42,324 bases of DNA from Bacteroidales bacterium (GTDB taxonomy: Bacteria > Bacteroidota > Bacteroidia > Bacteroidales > FEN-979). The translations under genes were made by a program, and so were the position numbers. The notes under the pieces were generated by a model. It had not been told where the DNA came from. It did no database searches and saw only the letters and a program-made list of their open reading frames with translations. Below, piece by piece: positions 32,496 through 41,792 of the stretch; position 1 is the stretch's first letter, and every line of letters begins with the position of its first letter. Location: assembly GCA_030681475.1 (NCBI GenBank), contig JAUXWT010000039.1:1-42324 (forward strand), read 5' to 3'.

Positions 32496-35188
32496 TCCTT
32501 TTGCCCTGCTTTGACCAGCCGGTTCCATGCTGTGATAAAGGTTTTACGGAATATATTGAACCAATCATCCGCAGGAATATGATTCGCTAAAACTAGCTCC
32601 GGTTCATTCTTCGGCTCTTTCAAATAGTCCGCCTGTGCGAAATTTAACCCTAGTTGTTCCTGAAACTTTGACACATTCTTAGCAGGCAACCCCTGGCTGC
32701 GGGCAAGGAGTAAATACCGCAAAGTTTCCCTGAATTCATTCCGGGCAAAATAAAATGAAATTGCCTTTTCTGTTAAATAAGGGTTGTTTCGGGCTTGGAT
32801 GAAGTCAAAAATATTTTCTATCCGGATACCTAACCGTTCCAGTTGATGATTCTGAAAAGCTTGCATATTTTCATCCAGTTCAATTACGGCATCGGTATAG
32901 TTGCCTGATGCGACATTTGCACGGATATTTGCCAGTTTTTGCTGATAGGCTGCCGCTGCTCCGTATTTTGAAAGGGTATCCCGGATCGGTGTATCAGCAA
33001 TGTCACATTCAGGCATGCCGCTTGAAAATGACAGCGCCTCCTGAAAATTAACCAGGGCATTCACGAAATTCCTGAGCATAATGTTCCGGCCGGCCCTGAT
33101 CATCCTGAGATCAACCGAATCGGTTAGGTTCCTGCACTGCTGCTCCCTGATCTTTCCTTTGTAATGTTCCAAAGCGGCCATGAAATCGGGATCGCCACCC
33201 AAACCCAAGCTAAAACCGGCAGTTTCCGTACGCCGAAGGGCTGCCTTCGCCGAATCAAAATGGTTTGCCCATATTTTTTTCTGGGCTGCGCTCAGGTTCA
33301 CGATCAGATAATATTTCATGGACCGCCGGTAGATCGAATCAAATTCCCGGTTGCGATCGATCCTGTATTTTTCGGCCAATGATTTTCCTTCCTTCAACAA
33401 AGTGACTGCCAGGGTATATTGCCTCTTTTCGAGTGCAGTAGCGCCCTCCTGAAAAAGCTGTCTGAATTTTATTCCGGCCATGACCGGAGCGAGCGAATCG
33501 AGGTTGACAGCGCCCGTTTCCGTGACAGTTGTCTCCTCTCTCAGCGCTCTGGCCTGTTCATAATAATATAGCGCTGTGTCTGGTTCCTTGCGTTTTAGTG
33601 CATCCTTGGAAAGGTTCGCCGATAGGTTGCCTAACCCAAGCCGGGCCATTGATTTCTTTTCTTCCAATACTGTATTAATACGCGCCAGGTTACACGCCGG
33701 ATAGGCATTCTCAAACTGATGATAACAATCAAGGGCTTCAGCGTATCGTTTTTGGTTTAGCAACTGGTCGCAATCTGCATTCCTCAGAAAGAAAAGTCTG
33801 CTGAAAACCGCCTGGTAAGATGAATCGGACCTGATATACTTTTCATGTGACAGAGCATACTGGTCAGCTTTCGATAAATAGGTTTCTGCCAGGTGATAAT
33901 TGTGGTTGCTGATACAGGTAGAGGCAATCCCAATGTATGAATTCCAGATACCTTCAGCCGCCTTTGACTGAATAACTTCATCTGGTATTGTGCCTGACAG
34001 AAAAGGATTTTCGATAATAAACCGATGTCCGTTTTCCATCATCGAAAAGGCTGCTGCATACTGATTTTGATCCATGAGGTTCTGCGCGGCAGTCCGGTAT
34101 GAGGCATAGATCCGCCTGGAAACGTACTGCATGGTCGTGTCCTGCCTTGCATCGGGATACATTTTTGCAAGCAGGACTGCACCTATATTTTTCTCAGGCG
34201 GGAATGCGGACTGATCAAAAAAATGTTCGAGACAATCATCAAAAATTCTTCCCTGTTGCTGATCCATCAGGAAGGAGCGTTGAATGTATGATAACACTCT
34301 CGATGTAATATATGATGCCAGCCTGTCAGCATCAACATCCCAGGGAATGGCGCCGATCTTGTGTGTCTCATCAATAAAATTAAAGACGAGGCTGCGGGAA
34401 TGCCTGAACATCTGTTGATATTTTCGCATTAGTCCCGCTGGATCAAATGCGTTTCGCAGTAATCGACCCTCGAAATCACGGCTGTCAATCCGCCGGATCA
34501 CACTGCTAAGTTCCTCAACTTTCAGGTAATGATAAGGTAATAACCCTGCAATGTCAAGAGGCAGGTCAGTTGTGAATTTTTGCAACGAATCAAGTAACAA
34601 AACCGAGGCATAATAGTCATGGATAAGATCTAATCGTTCAATAAAAGTCAACAGCGCAAGTGAATCATAAAAGAATTCTGTCTCCCTCACCATCAGCGTA
34701 TCCACCATCGGGTTAAACGAAGCCACAGCAAGGCTGCAGATCATACTGTCAGCACGGGATATGGATCTAAGGGTTAGGGTCTCTTCAACAAACCCGGAAG
34801 TATCAGCCCGGTTTGCCCACCGTAGTTTCATGGTGATTTGTGATGGGAACAACACATCGCCGACCGGAAAACGGCGATAAACCGTATCGCCATCTACACC
34901 CGGATCAATCAAAGAGATAATCAATTTATGCTGTTCGTCATCTTGAATGACCGCCAAACCCAATTCACAGGTAATGCGTATCTGCACCAACCATGGCTCG
35001 CGCAACACATCCTTTGCCATTTCACGCAGGATGGAATTTCCGGATACGAACGCTTCCCCCCCTGACGGGCGGTAAGGGATCCTGAAATCTACCTTTTGCG
35101 TAGTGGTTGAGATGATTTGCTGGGCAGGCAATAACCCGGACAGACATATCAGCAGGATCAAAAGGAAACTTCTATTATAGGAAATCAT
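32492..35188 (-). CDS. Large exported helical protein of unknown function
   Basis: An 898-residue protein with a signal peptide (about 1-22, ending LLPAQQ) and no lipobox. Residues about 25-170 are predicted mixed beta strands. From about 180 to the end it is strongly helical, with TPR-like units in the second half (for example CLDHYHQF-type A..Y..F......A segments at about 470-520 and 570-640). No catalytic motif, T9SS tail or known domain name is recognised. It is convergent with the T9SS amylase (4-bp stop overlap) and divergent from the TPR protein at 35328. A periplasmic scaffold or assembly factor is possible, but nothing in the sequence fixes a role. Confidence 0.7.
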   Translation of the reverse strand: MISYNRSFLLILLICLSGLLPAQQIISTTTQKVDFRIPYRPSGGEAFVSGNSILREMAKDVLREPWLVQIRITCELGLAVIQDDEQHKLIISLIDPGVDGDTVYRRFPVGDVLFPSQITMKLRWANRADTSGFVEETLTLRSISRADSMICSLAVASFNPMVDTLMVRETEFFYDSLALLTFIERLDLIHDYYASVLLLDSLQKFTTDLPLDIAGLLPYHYLKVEELSSVIRRIDSRDFEGRLLRNAFDPAGLMRKYQQMFRHSRSLVFNFIDETHKIGAIPWDVDADRLASYITSRVLSYIQRSFLMDQQQGRIFDDCLEHFFDQSAFPPEKNIGAVLLAKMYPDARQDTTMQYVSRRIYASYRTAAQNLMDQNQYAAAFSMMENGHRFIIENPFLSGTIPDEVIQSKAAEGIWNSYIGIASTCISNHNYHLAETYLSKADQYALSHEKYIRSDSSYQAVFSRLFFLRNADCDQLLNQKRYAEALDCYHQFENAYPACNLARINTVLEEKKSMARLGLGNLSANLSKDALKRKEPDTALYYYEQARALREETTVTETGAVNLDSLAPVMAGIKFRQLFQEGATALEKRQYTLAVTLLKEGKSLAEKYRIDRNREFDSIYRRSMKYYLIVNLSAAQKKIWANHFDSAKAALRRTETAGFSLGLGGDPDFMAALEHYKGKIREQQCRNLTDSVDLRMIRAGRNIMLRNFVNALVNFQEALSFSSGMPECDIADTPIRDTLSKYGAAAAYQQKLANIRANVASGNYTDAVIELDENMQAFQNHQLERLGIRIENIFDFIQARNNPYLTEKAISFYFARNEFRETLRYLLLARSQGLPAKNVSKFQEQLGLNFAQADYLKEPKNEPELVLANHIPADDWFNIFRKTFITAWNRLVKAGQKD

Positions 35189-35208
35189 TCATTGAAGTTA
35201 ATGATCCG

Positions 35209-35216
35209 CAAAAATA
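35209..35216 (-). promoter_or_regulatory. Candidate -7 box for the large exported protein
   Basis: On the minus strand TATTTTTG matches TAnnTTTG exactly, 20 bp before the ATG at 35188. No convincing -33 TTTG at the usual distance was found. It sits in the 139-bp divergent gap that also holds the box at 35298-35305. Confidence 0.4.
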
Positions 35217-35297
35217 GGGAATTACCGAAAGGTGTAGCCTAAATTACAATCTAACTTGAAAAAGCTGATTTTTACAACCAGAATAAAGTTAAATTGA

Positions 35298-35305
35298 TAA
35301 CTTTG
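35298..35305 (+). promoter_or_regulatory. Candidate -7 box for the TPR/membrane/lpxD unit
   Basis: TAACTTTG matches TAnnTTTG exactly, 22 bp before the ATG at 35328. The -33 element is unclear. The same TAACTTTG octamer is used at 1116-1123. Confidence 0.42.
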
Positions 35306-35327
35306 TAATGGCTGACAAAACAACCTT

Positions 35328-37529
35328 ATGACCCGAAAGGAAATCGAACAACGGCATCAGAATACGTGTGAATTGATTTGTACACAAAAGTTGAAAAGTG
35401 CAATTGAGGAACTTGAATCGTTATTCCGGCTTACCACAAAGCCTGACTATTACTATCAACTGGAAATATATTCAGAGAATTATAAAACATTACTGCGCTA
35501 TGCCTTTGACGGTTATGACGATCCGCAACAGCAACAAATACTTGACGGACTTAGTGCATCCATGCTGAGCATGGCGGATGATATCCGTCAGACCCTCCTT
35601 GATAATGAATTGCAGGGAAAACGGATTGAGAAACGTTTATTAATGAGTCTGTTTGGGGATGATCCACAAATCATTACCGGCAGGATTGAAGAGTTGTTTT
35701 TTCACCGTGAAGTCAAAAAGCTGATTGAAGAAACAGACCGTGAACCCATCCGTCAATTGGACCAGATATTCAAACTTATCTGGTTAACCGGAAAACTCAC
35801 CGATGACCATATCAAATTGATTCAGCAAATTAACCGGTCAGATCAGATTGAATGGCATGAAAAATGTTTGGTCGTCAGCGCCCTCACCCTGAGTATTCTC
35901 AATCAATTTGATCAAAATAAGATTTTCCTCCTGCTGGAGTTTGTTGAAACCCGGGAAAACCAGGTGTTCCAGCGTGCACTTACTGGTCTGATCCTTGGAT
36001 TACTGCTGTATGATAAACGCCTGGCGTTTTATCCTGAAATTGTTGAAAAACTGAAGAAAGTAAGCGCCGACGAATCGATTATCCCTGAAATTGAATTGAT
36101 CCTGATGCAGTTACTGATGGCCAGGGAGACAGACAAGATTACCCGTGAATTTGAAGAAGAAGTTCTGCCGGAGATGAAAAAAATGATGCCAAAGATTGAG
36201 GACAAGCTCCAACTGACCGATCTAACCGAAGATGAAGAGATGGAAGGTAAAAACCCGGGATGGAAGGAGATCATCGGCGAGGTACCTGGTTTGTTTGAGA
36301 AAATCGAAAAATTCTCAAAAATGCAGATGGAAGGCGGCGATGTGTTTATGAGTACTTTTCAAATGTTAAAACGGTTCGACTTTTTCAACGCCATGAGTAA
36401 CTGGTTTGTCCCTTTTCACCGCGACCACCCCGAAATCAAAAGTAGTTTCTCGGATAATGAAGAGATCAACACCCGGCTATTGGAAAGCCTTGAAAAGGCG
36501 TTTTATATCTGTAATTCAGATAAATACTCCTTTGCCATTAATTTCAGGGCGATTCCAGATCAGCAACGAACGATGATCGTCGCAAATTTTGAAGCAGAAT
36601 TTGCGCAGATGACCGAGATGGCCACCGAAGAACAAATCCTTGATAAATCTCTGCTCAACAACTCCGTCTTCATACAATACATACAGGATCTTTATCGATT
36701 TTATAAACTCTTCCCGACAAAGCAGGAATTCGACGATATCTTCCAACGCAGAATCCGTGTAAACAGTTTATTTTTTTACAAAACCTTCTTTGAACGAGCT
36801 GGTTTTACCGAAAAACTTGCCTCCTTTCATTTTGAGAACGACCATTATAATGATGCCATTGAAGAATATGAAGGTCTGATGGAAAAGAACGGCCCCGCCA
36901 ATGAATACTTTGAGAAAATCGGCTATTGTTATCAGAAGATAAGGCGGTATGACAAAGCTGTAGAATACTACAAGAAAGCAGAACTTTTTGATTCCGACAG
37001 ACCGTGGATATTAAAAAAACTTGGATATTGCTCCCTTAAACTAAAGGATTACGCACAAGCCCTGGGCTATTTCAAAGATGCATCCACATTGCACCCGGAT
37101 GATGTTTCCCTGCAAATTCAGGTCGGACAATGTTACCTTAACCTTAAAGATTACGATCAGGCGCTTCATCAGTATGCCAAACTAAGGTTCTTTGTTCCGG
37201 ATAACCTGAAGATCCTCCGCCCTATCGCCTATTGCCAGTTTGTACTGGGTAAACATGATCTGGCAGCCGAACTCTATGCGCAGATCCTTAGCCTTACCTC
37301 AACGCCAACGGCCTACGACCTTATGAATGCAGCTCATGTAAGATTATGTCTCGGACAACGTAAGGAGGCGTTGCATTTATACCGTCAATCACTGCTCCAG
37401 AATAGTCCGGGCCGAAATGCCCTGATGGAGGCCTTCGACGAGGATTCTGAATTTCTTGTAAAAAATGGCATCCCTGCCAGAGAAATTCCCCTGATCCGCG
37501 ATTTCCTGATGTTCCAAACGGAAGCCTAA
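35328..37529 (+). CDS. Cytoplasmic tetratricopeptide-repeat protein
   Basis: A 733-residue protein with no signal peptide or membrane segment. Residues 1-490 are helical and charged, with no recognised domain. Residues about 500-700 carry a run of TPR units, clearest at about 510-545 (YNDAIEEYEGLMEKNGP), 544-577 (YEKIGYCYQKIRRYDKAVEYYKKAE is the consensus-like part), 578-611 (LKKLGYCSLKLKDYAQALGYF) and 612-645 (QVGQCYLNLKDYDQALHQYA). TPR arrays bind partner proteins. It starts a unit with the membrane protein (6-bp gap) and lpxD (11-bp gap). Specific function unknown. Confidence 0.78.
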   Translation: MTRKEIEQRHQNTCELICTQKLKSAIEELESLFRLTTKPDYYYQLEIYSENYKTLLRYAFDGYDDPQQQQILDGLSASMLSMADDIRQTLLDNELQGKRIEKRLLMSLFGDDPQIITGRIEELFFHREVKKLIEETDREPIRQLDQIFKLIWLTGKLTDDHIKLIQQINRSDQIEWHEKCLVVSALTLSILNQFDQNKIFLLLEFVETRENQVFQRALTGLILGLLLYDKRLAFYPEIVEKLKKVSADESIIPEIELILMQLLMARETDKITREFEEEVLPEMKKMMPKIEDKLQLTDLTEDEEMEGKNPGWKEIIGEVPGLFEKIEKFSKMQMEGGDVFMSTFQMLKRFDFFNAMSNWFVPFHRDHPEIKSSFSDNEEINTRLLESLEKAFYICNSDKYSFAINFRAIPDQQRTMIVANFEAEFAQMTEMATEEQILDKSLLNNSVFIQYIQDLYRFYKLFPTKQEFDDIFQRRIRVNSLFFYKTFFERAGFTEKLASFHFENDHYNDAIEEYEGLMEKNGPANEYFEKIGYCYQKIRRYDKAVEYYKKAELFDSDRPWILKKLGYCSLKLKDYAQALGYFKDASTLHPDDVSLQIQVGQCYLNLKDYDQALHQYAKLRFFVPDNLKILRPIAYCQFVLGKHDLAAELYAQILSLTSTPTAYDLMNAAHVRLCLGQRKEALHLYRQSLLQNSPGRNALMEAFDEDSEFLVKNGIPAREIPLIRDFLMFQTEA

Positions 37530-37535
37530 GCCTGT

Positions 37536-39167
37536 ATGGAAAATTCTAAAAAATGGCGGCTGACCGAATTGTTGGTATTTTCAATTTTCACCATCGTGAA
37601 CATGGCGCCATTTGTGGCGACAAGGTTTTTCCCAAGCATGGACGGGGCGTCACACCTCAGTAATTCGAACATCATCAACCAGCTTTTTTTCCACAATAAC
37701 AGCCTGTTCCATCAGTTTTTCATGATCAATCCCGAGCCGGTACCGAATTGGACTTCGCATCTGCTGATCTCCCTGTTCACCCTCGTTATGCCCGCTTTTC
37801 TGGCTGAGAAATTCCTGATCATCATATTACTGATTGGAACCCCTTTCGCTTTCAGAAACCTGTTGCAAACTGTATCTCCGAAAAATACGCTTTACAGCTT
37901 TCTGATCTTTCCGTTTACCCATTCCATGTTTTTCTTTTTCGGTTTTTTCAATTTCTGCATGGCTATCCTGCTCTTCCTCATCACTGTTAATTATTGGGTA
38001 CGCCATGAACATAGGGCGCTGAGCTTACAACACGTATTAACCTTATCAGTCCTGGTTGCCCTGACATACTTTTCTCACATCATGATCTTTGGCACGCTGC
38101 TGATCCTGATAGCCATGCATATAATTACCGGCAGTGTCATCACGTTGATCTGTAAAAAAAACAACCTGAAATCCATTTTCACACAATTTCTGGCTAAGAC
38201 ACTTGCCATTACCCTGGCAGCCATCCTGCCCCTTATGCTCTTCGGATATTTTTTTTATTCCCGTCCCGATATCCGTGAGATCAAATTCCTTGATCAGAAC
38301 GAATTGATCAGCATCCTGTTGTCACTCAGGCCTTTGATCTCCCTTAACCCGGCCATTGAAGGAAAAATCACAGTCATCCTCATCTATTTGATTGTTGCAC
38401 TTTGTTTCGCCGGTATAGTGTCCTTTATTATCAGGGTGACCAGGAAATACAACATCAAAGGTTCCAGGGAACTAACAACCGAAGAACAGGTACTTCCTCG
38501 ATTCAACTTTTGGTGGCTTCTTGCTTCCATGGTTGTATTGCTAACGTTATTTTTCTCACTCCCCGATGCATATGGAACTGCCAGCTATACCAATCTCAGG
38601 ATCGCTTTCGTATTTTTTATTGTTGTCATCCTGTGGATATCTGTTTTTCGTATTCCCTGGTACTTTGGGTTGATTGCGGCCGTTACCGGACTCTATGTAA
38701 ACACCATGCTGATCCGTTATTACACTCCCGGCATCCGCGACCTTGGAGAATTAGCTGCAACATGCAACAAAGCTGCAGACTTTGTGTCCCCCAACAGCCT
38801 GGTACTTCCGATATATTGCATGGATAACTGGTTTACCGGTCATTTTGTGGATTATATTGCTGTTGATAAACCCATTGTGATGGTTTATAATTATGAGTGC
38901 GAGTCAGGATACTTTCCGGTGAAATGGAACACCGCGATGAAACCGAATTATTTTATGGGCAATCCGTCAGTATCTGATAAGTACATCAATTTCGAACTCA
39001 CGAAAGAAAAACCATCACTCCCGCTGGATTACGTGTTCATCGTGGGTCATTACGACCCGGAAAAAGACTGGTTTTTCTCTACGCTGCATAAAATCCTGAC
39101 GGAATATTTTATCATGGTTTATGAGGCTGAGAATTGCAGCCTTTACCGCAATAAATTGTCTAAATAA
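37536..39167 (+). CDS. Multi-spanning membrane protein, GT-C glycosyltransferase-like
   Basis: A 543-residue inner-membrane protein with about 10-12 hydrophobic helices and a soluble C-terminal domain (about 400-543). An acidic site follows the first helix (SMDGASHL, Asp36 and His40), in the place where GT-C glycosyltransferases of the PMT/ArnT type hold their catalytic Asp, and the helices are interspersed with aromatic residues as in that fold. The resemblance is weak and I do not recognise a named family. It starts 6 bp after the TPR gene and ends 11 bp before lpxD, so a role in lipid A or envelope glycan modification is possible. Function should be treated as unknown. Confidence 0.6.
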   Translation: MENSKKWRLTELLVFSIFTIVNMAPFVATRFFPSMDGASHLSNSNIINQLFFHNNSLFHQFFMINPEPVPNWTSHLLISLFTLVMPAFLAEKFLIIILLIGTPFAFRNLLQTVSPKNTLYSFLIFPFTHSMFFFFGFFNFCMAILLFLITVNYWVRHEHRALSLQHVLTLSVLVALTYFSHIMIFGTLLILIAMHIITGSVITLICKKNNLKSIFTQFLAKTLAITLAAILPLMLFGYFFYSRPDIREIKFLDQNELISILLSLRPLISLNPAIEGKITVILIYLIVALCFAGIVSFIIRVTRKYNIKGSRELTTEEQVLPRFNFWWLLASMVVLLTLFFSLPDAYGTASYTNLRIAFVFFIVVILWISVFRIPWYFGLIAAVTGLYVNTMLIRYYTPGIRDLGELAATCNKAADFVSPNSLVLPIYCMDNWFTGHFVDYIAVDKPIVMVYNYECESGYFPVKWNTAMKPNYFMGNPSVSDKYINFELTKEKPSLPLDYVFIVGHYDPEKDWFFSTLHKILTEYFIMVYEAENCSLYRNKLSK

Positions 39168-39178
39168 GTATAAAAAAA

Positions 39179-40210
39179 ATGAAATTCACTGCAACTCAGA
39201 TTGCCGGGATGCTTAATGGAACCATTGAAGGAAACCCGGAAACGACAGTCACAAAACTCTCAAAAATTGAAGAAGGCGAAGCAGGTTCCTTATCCTTTCT
39301 TTCGAATCCACTTTATACACCTTATATTTATACGACGAAGGCATCCATCGTCATTGTAAATAAAACATTTACTGCCGAACATCCTGTAGATGCCACACTG
39401 ATCAGGGTTGAATCGGCCGATGTTGGCTTTGCCAGGTTGCTGGAGATGTACAACCAGGTAAAAAATGACAGAACCGGAATCTCAAAACTCAGTTCCATTG
39501 CTGCTACAGTAGTATTGGGCGAAAAAGTGTTTGTGGGTGATTTTGCCGTTATCGGAGATCTCGTGGTGATTGGTGACAATGTAAAGATCCATCCGCAGGT
39601 TTATATCGGCGACAACTGTGTTATTGGCGACAATACCATCCTCTTTCCGGGGGTTAAAATTTATTCGGAATGTAAAATCGGGAAGAGCTGTATCCTCCAT
39701 GCCGGAACAGTGGTTGGAAGCGATGGTTTCAGATTCAATCAACAGGATGGTAAAAATGTCAAGGTTCCGCAAATCGGAAATGTGATCATTGAAGATGAAG
39801 TGGAAACAGGCGCCAATTGTACCATCGACCGGGCAACTTTCGGATCTACCATCATCCGGCAGGGAGTAAAACTGGACAACCTCGTTCATGTTGCCCACAA
39901 CGTTGAGATCGGAGAAAATACTGTTATCGCAGCAGCCACCGGTATTGCGGGATCCACCAAACTGGGTAAAAATTGCATGATCAGCGGTCATGTGGCCTTT
40001 ACCGGTCATATCACCATAGCCAATGGCACCATCCTCGGCGGTGCGACCGGTGTTTCAAAGAGCCTGACCAAGCCAGGACAGGCATACATGGGTTCGCCCG
40101 CCATGGAAGTTTCAAAATTCAGAAGATCTACCGTTCTTTTCCGTAACCTGCCCGAATTAGAGGCACGGATCAGTAAACTGGAGAATGATAATAAAAAAGG
40201 TTCCATCTGA
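39179..40210 (+). CDS. lpxD: UDP-3-O-acylglucosamine N-acyltransferase
   Basis: A 343-residue cytoplasmic enzyme of lipid A synthesis that adds the N-linked 3-hydroxyacyl chain to UDP-3-O-acylglucosamine. The N-terminal LpxD domain (1-100) includes SFLSNPLY at 39-46. A left-handed beta helix of hexapeptide repeats runs from about 105 to 300 (for example VGDFAVIGDLVVIGDN). GSDGFRF at 180-186 and LVHVAHNVEIG at 235-245 (catalytic His240) are family signatures. A short C-terminal helix (325-343) ends the protein. Length is usual. This is the last gene of the TPR/membrane/lpxD unit. Confidence 0.96.
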   Translation: MKFTATQIAGMLNGTIEGNPETTVTKLSKIEEGEAGSLSFLSNPLYTPYIYTTKASIVIVNKTFTAEHPVDATLIRVESADVGFARLLEMYNQVKNDRTGISKLSSIAATVVLGEKVFVGDFAVIGDLVVIGDNVKIHPQVYIGDNCVIGDNTILFPGVKIYSECKIGKSCILHAGTVVGSDGFRFNQQDGKNVKVPQIGNVIIEDEVETGANCTIDRATFGSTIIRQGVKLDNLVHVAHNVEIGENTVIAAATGIAGSTKLGKNCMISGHVAFTGHITIANGTILGGATGVSKSLTKPGQAYMGSPAMEVSKFRRSTVLFRNLPELEARISKLENDNKKGSI

Positions 40211-40257
40211 CCTGGTTATCATAAATTCTATTATTTGCAAACATTAATATGTCAAAA

Positions 40258-40289
40258 CTTGACTTTGCCTTAATTATATAGTATATTTG
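40258..40289 (+). promoter_or_regulatory. Promoter for the plastocyanin-like protein
   Basis: TATATTTG (40282-40289) matches TAnnTTTG exactly with CTTG (40258-40261) at 20 bp spacing. It lies 70 bp before the ATG at 40359, leaving an AT-rich leader. It also supports the later start, because an in-frame upstream start at 40287 would overlap the -7 box. Confidence 0.58.
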
Positions 40290-40358
40290 TATGGAATTAG
40301 TCTAATTATATATAACTGGTTTTACCTCTATTACCATTATTATAATAAATACACTCAA

Positions 40359-41240
40359 ATGAAAAATAATATATATAAGATACAGTCTCTCATCTTGGCA
40401 TCATGTGTGCTATTGTCCATAAATTCTTTTGCCGTTAAGCACCTCGTGTCTGTCGGCAATTTCTTTTTTAACCCCGTAGCGGTTAATGCAAATGTTGGTG
40501 ATACGATACGTTGGGTTTGGAGCGCCGGGTTTCATACAACTACCTCAACCAGTGTTCCCACTGGCGCCGCAACCTGGAATGCACCCATTACAAGTTCAAA
40601 CCAGTCGTTCGAATATAAGATTGCCCTTTCGGGTACATACAACTATTTTTGCGCTGTACACGGTGCAGGAATGTCTGGTTCAATCGCGGTTTCAGCAGGT
40701 CCTCCCCCGATGCTGAATCTGCAGAACCTTGCCATTTTAACCGGACAAAACAATTGCTATGATGCGTCCCAGACCATAACGGTTGCCGGGGCTGGGACAT
40801 CATTTATTATTGAAAATGGAGGAGTTGGAACCATGATTGCCGGTCAGAATATTTTATTCCTGCCAGGAACACTCGTCAATCAGGGCGGTAATCTGCTCGG
40901 GCACATCACCACGAATGGTCAGTATTGCAATCCACCACCCGCCGCCATTGTCTCAGGGTTAGGAAATGATGGTAATATCAATGCACATTCGTCAAAGCCG
41001 GGTTTTACAGTCTACCCCAACCCCACCACAGGATTTTTCACCATTTTGATTAACAATGACCTGATATCATCACCAGTCAGGGTGGATGTCATAGGTTCGC
41101 TCGGGGAATCAGTGCTGACTGCAAACCTTATAAACTTGTCTGCGTATGGGGCCAATATCTCCGGGAAACCGGCTGGCGTTTATTATATCAGGTTGATTTC
41201 GGGAGACAAAACGGAGACGGTTAAAATAGTCAGACTTTAG
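40359..41240 (+). CDS. T9SS-exported plastocyanin-like cupredoxin
   Basis: A 293-residue secreted protein. The ATG at 40359 begins a signal peptide (about 1-25, ending NSFA). Residues 26-113 are a type I copper cupredoxin domain with a full ligand set: His59 (GFHTT), Cys98 and His101 (YFCAVH) and Met105 (HGAGM). A spacer domain with a Cys-Tyr segment (about 118-210) follows. Residues about 218-293 (VYPNPTTGFF...GVYYIRL) are a T9SS type A sorting domain. It should bind copper and carry electrons at the cell surface or outside; partner unknown. It stands alone, between lpxD and a hairpin terminator. Confidence 0.85.
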   Translation: MKNNIYKIQSLILASCVLLSINSFAVKHLVSVGNFFFNPVAVNANVGDTIRWVWSAGFHTTTSTSVPTGAATWNAPITSSNQSFEYKIALSGTYNYFCAVHGAGMSGSIAVSAGPPPMLNLQNLAILTGQNNCYDASQTITVAGAGTSFIIENGGVGTMIAGQNILFLPGTLVNQGGNLLGHITTNGQYCNPPPAAIVSGLGNDGNINAHSSKPGFTVYPNPTTGFFTILINNDLISSPVRVDVIGSLGESVLTANLINLSAYGANISGKPAGVYYIRLISGDKTETVKIVRL

Positions 41241-41295
41241 TGTTTGTCTTTAACCATGAAAAAATTAGGACTTCATGGATTTTATAGCTTAGAAT

Positions 41296-41345
41296 GAGGT
41301 TGTCTCAAAATTCCATTTCGGTTATAGGACTTTTAAGACAACCTC
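41296..41345. terminator. Bidirectional hairpin terminator
   Basis: A 10-bp inverted repeat (GAGGTTGTCT at 41296-41305, complement at 41336-41345) with a 30-nt loop that can pair further at AAAA/TTTT next to the stem. A T-run follows on the plus strand. It lies between two convergent genes (ends at 41240 and 41375). The stem core resembles that of the terminator at 17327-17370. Confidence 0.6.
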
Positions 41346-41374
41346 TTTTAATTGTAAGCGGAAAATATAGCGGG

Positions 41375-41764
41375 TTATTCGAAATCAGCAAAGGCCGGTG
41401 TTGATGGAGATAGAACATTTAAGTTGATTCCAAAGTTCAGGTCAATATCTTCAAAGGTCGCCTCATTTGGGAGAATCGGAGAAATGTCCTTTGTGCTTAA
41501 GTTAAATTCCGTTTCAACTTCATCCCCAAACAATGCTTCGACCGGTACCACCGGAGTCAATCCCTTAACGTCCATCAGCGAGATATCGCTCACGGTAACA
41601 TCCTCAAAAATTGCCTCACATGGAGTAACAGGCGCCAGGGCGTTCATGGTATTATTATTATAATCATAGCAATTTGGAGCAGAATTATTTTCGTTATTAC
41701 CTGCAAAAAGAACATTGACATTCAGTGCGAAAACTACTGCGATAATGATGTTTGTTTTCTTCAT
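41375..41764 (-). CDS. Small exported protein with four PxxPxEAxFE-type repeats
   Basis: A 129-residue protein with a signal peptide (1-21, ending LLFAG-like VLFA). The mature part is acidic and carries four copies of a 12-residue motif at 43-54 (LAPVTPCEAIFE), 69-80 (LTPVVPVEALFG), 94-105 (ISPILPNEATFE) and 118-129 (LSPSTPAFADFE), spaced 26, 25 and 24 residues apart. The last repeat forms the exact C-terminus. Cys32 and Cys49 may pair. No named domain recognised. It has a good promoter upstream and shares a terminator with the cupredoxin gene. A function cannot be assigned; the regular repeat suggests a bound surface or a propeptide-like structure. Confidence 0.72.
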   Translation of the reverse strand: MKKTNIIIAVVFALNVNVLFAGNNENNSAPNCYDYNNNTMNALAPVTPCEAIFEDVTVSDISLMDVKGLTPVVPVEALFGDEVETEFNLSTKDISPILPNEATFEDIDLNFGINLNVLSPSTPAFADFE

Positions 41765-41792
41765 GTTGATTTGTTTTTAATGTTTGATGAAG

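Noticed and set aside
39482-40009. A 175-codon minus-strand frame inside lpxD
   Set aside because: It mirrors the hexapeptide-repeat region of lpxD, where regular codon patterns create open antisense frames.
40287-40358. A 24-residue upstream extension of the cupredoxin gene
   Set aside because: It starts inside the promoter box and precedes a complete signal peptide starting at 40359.
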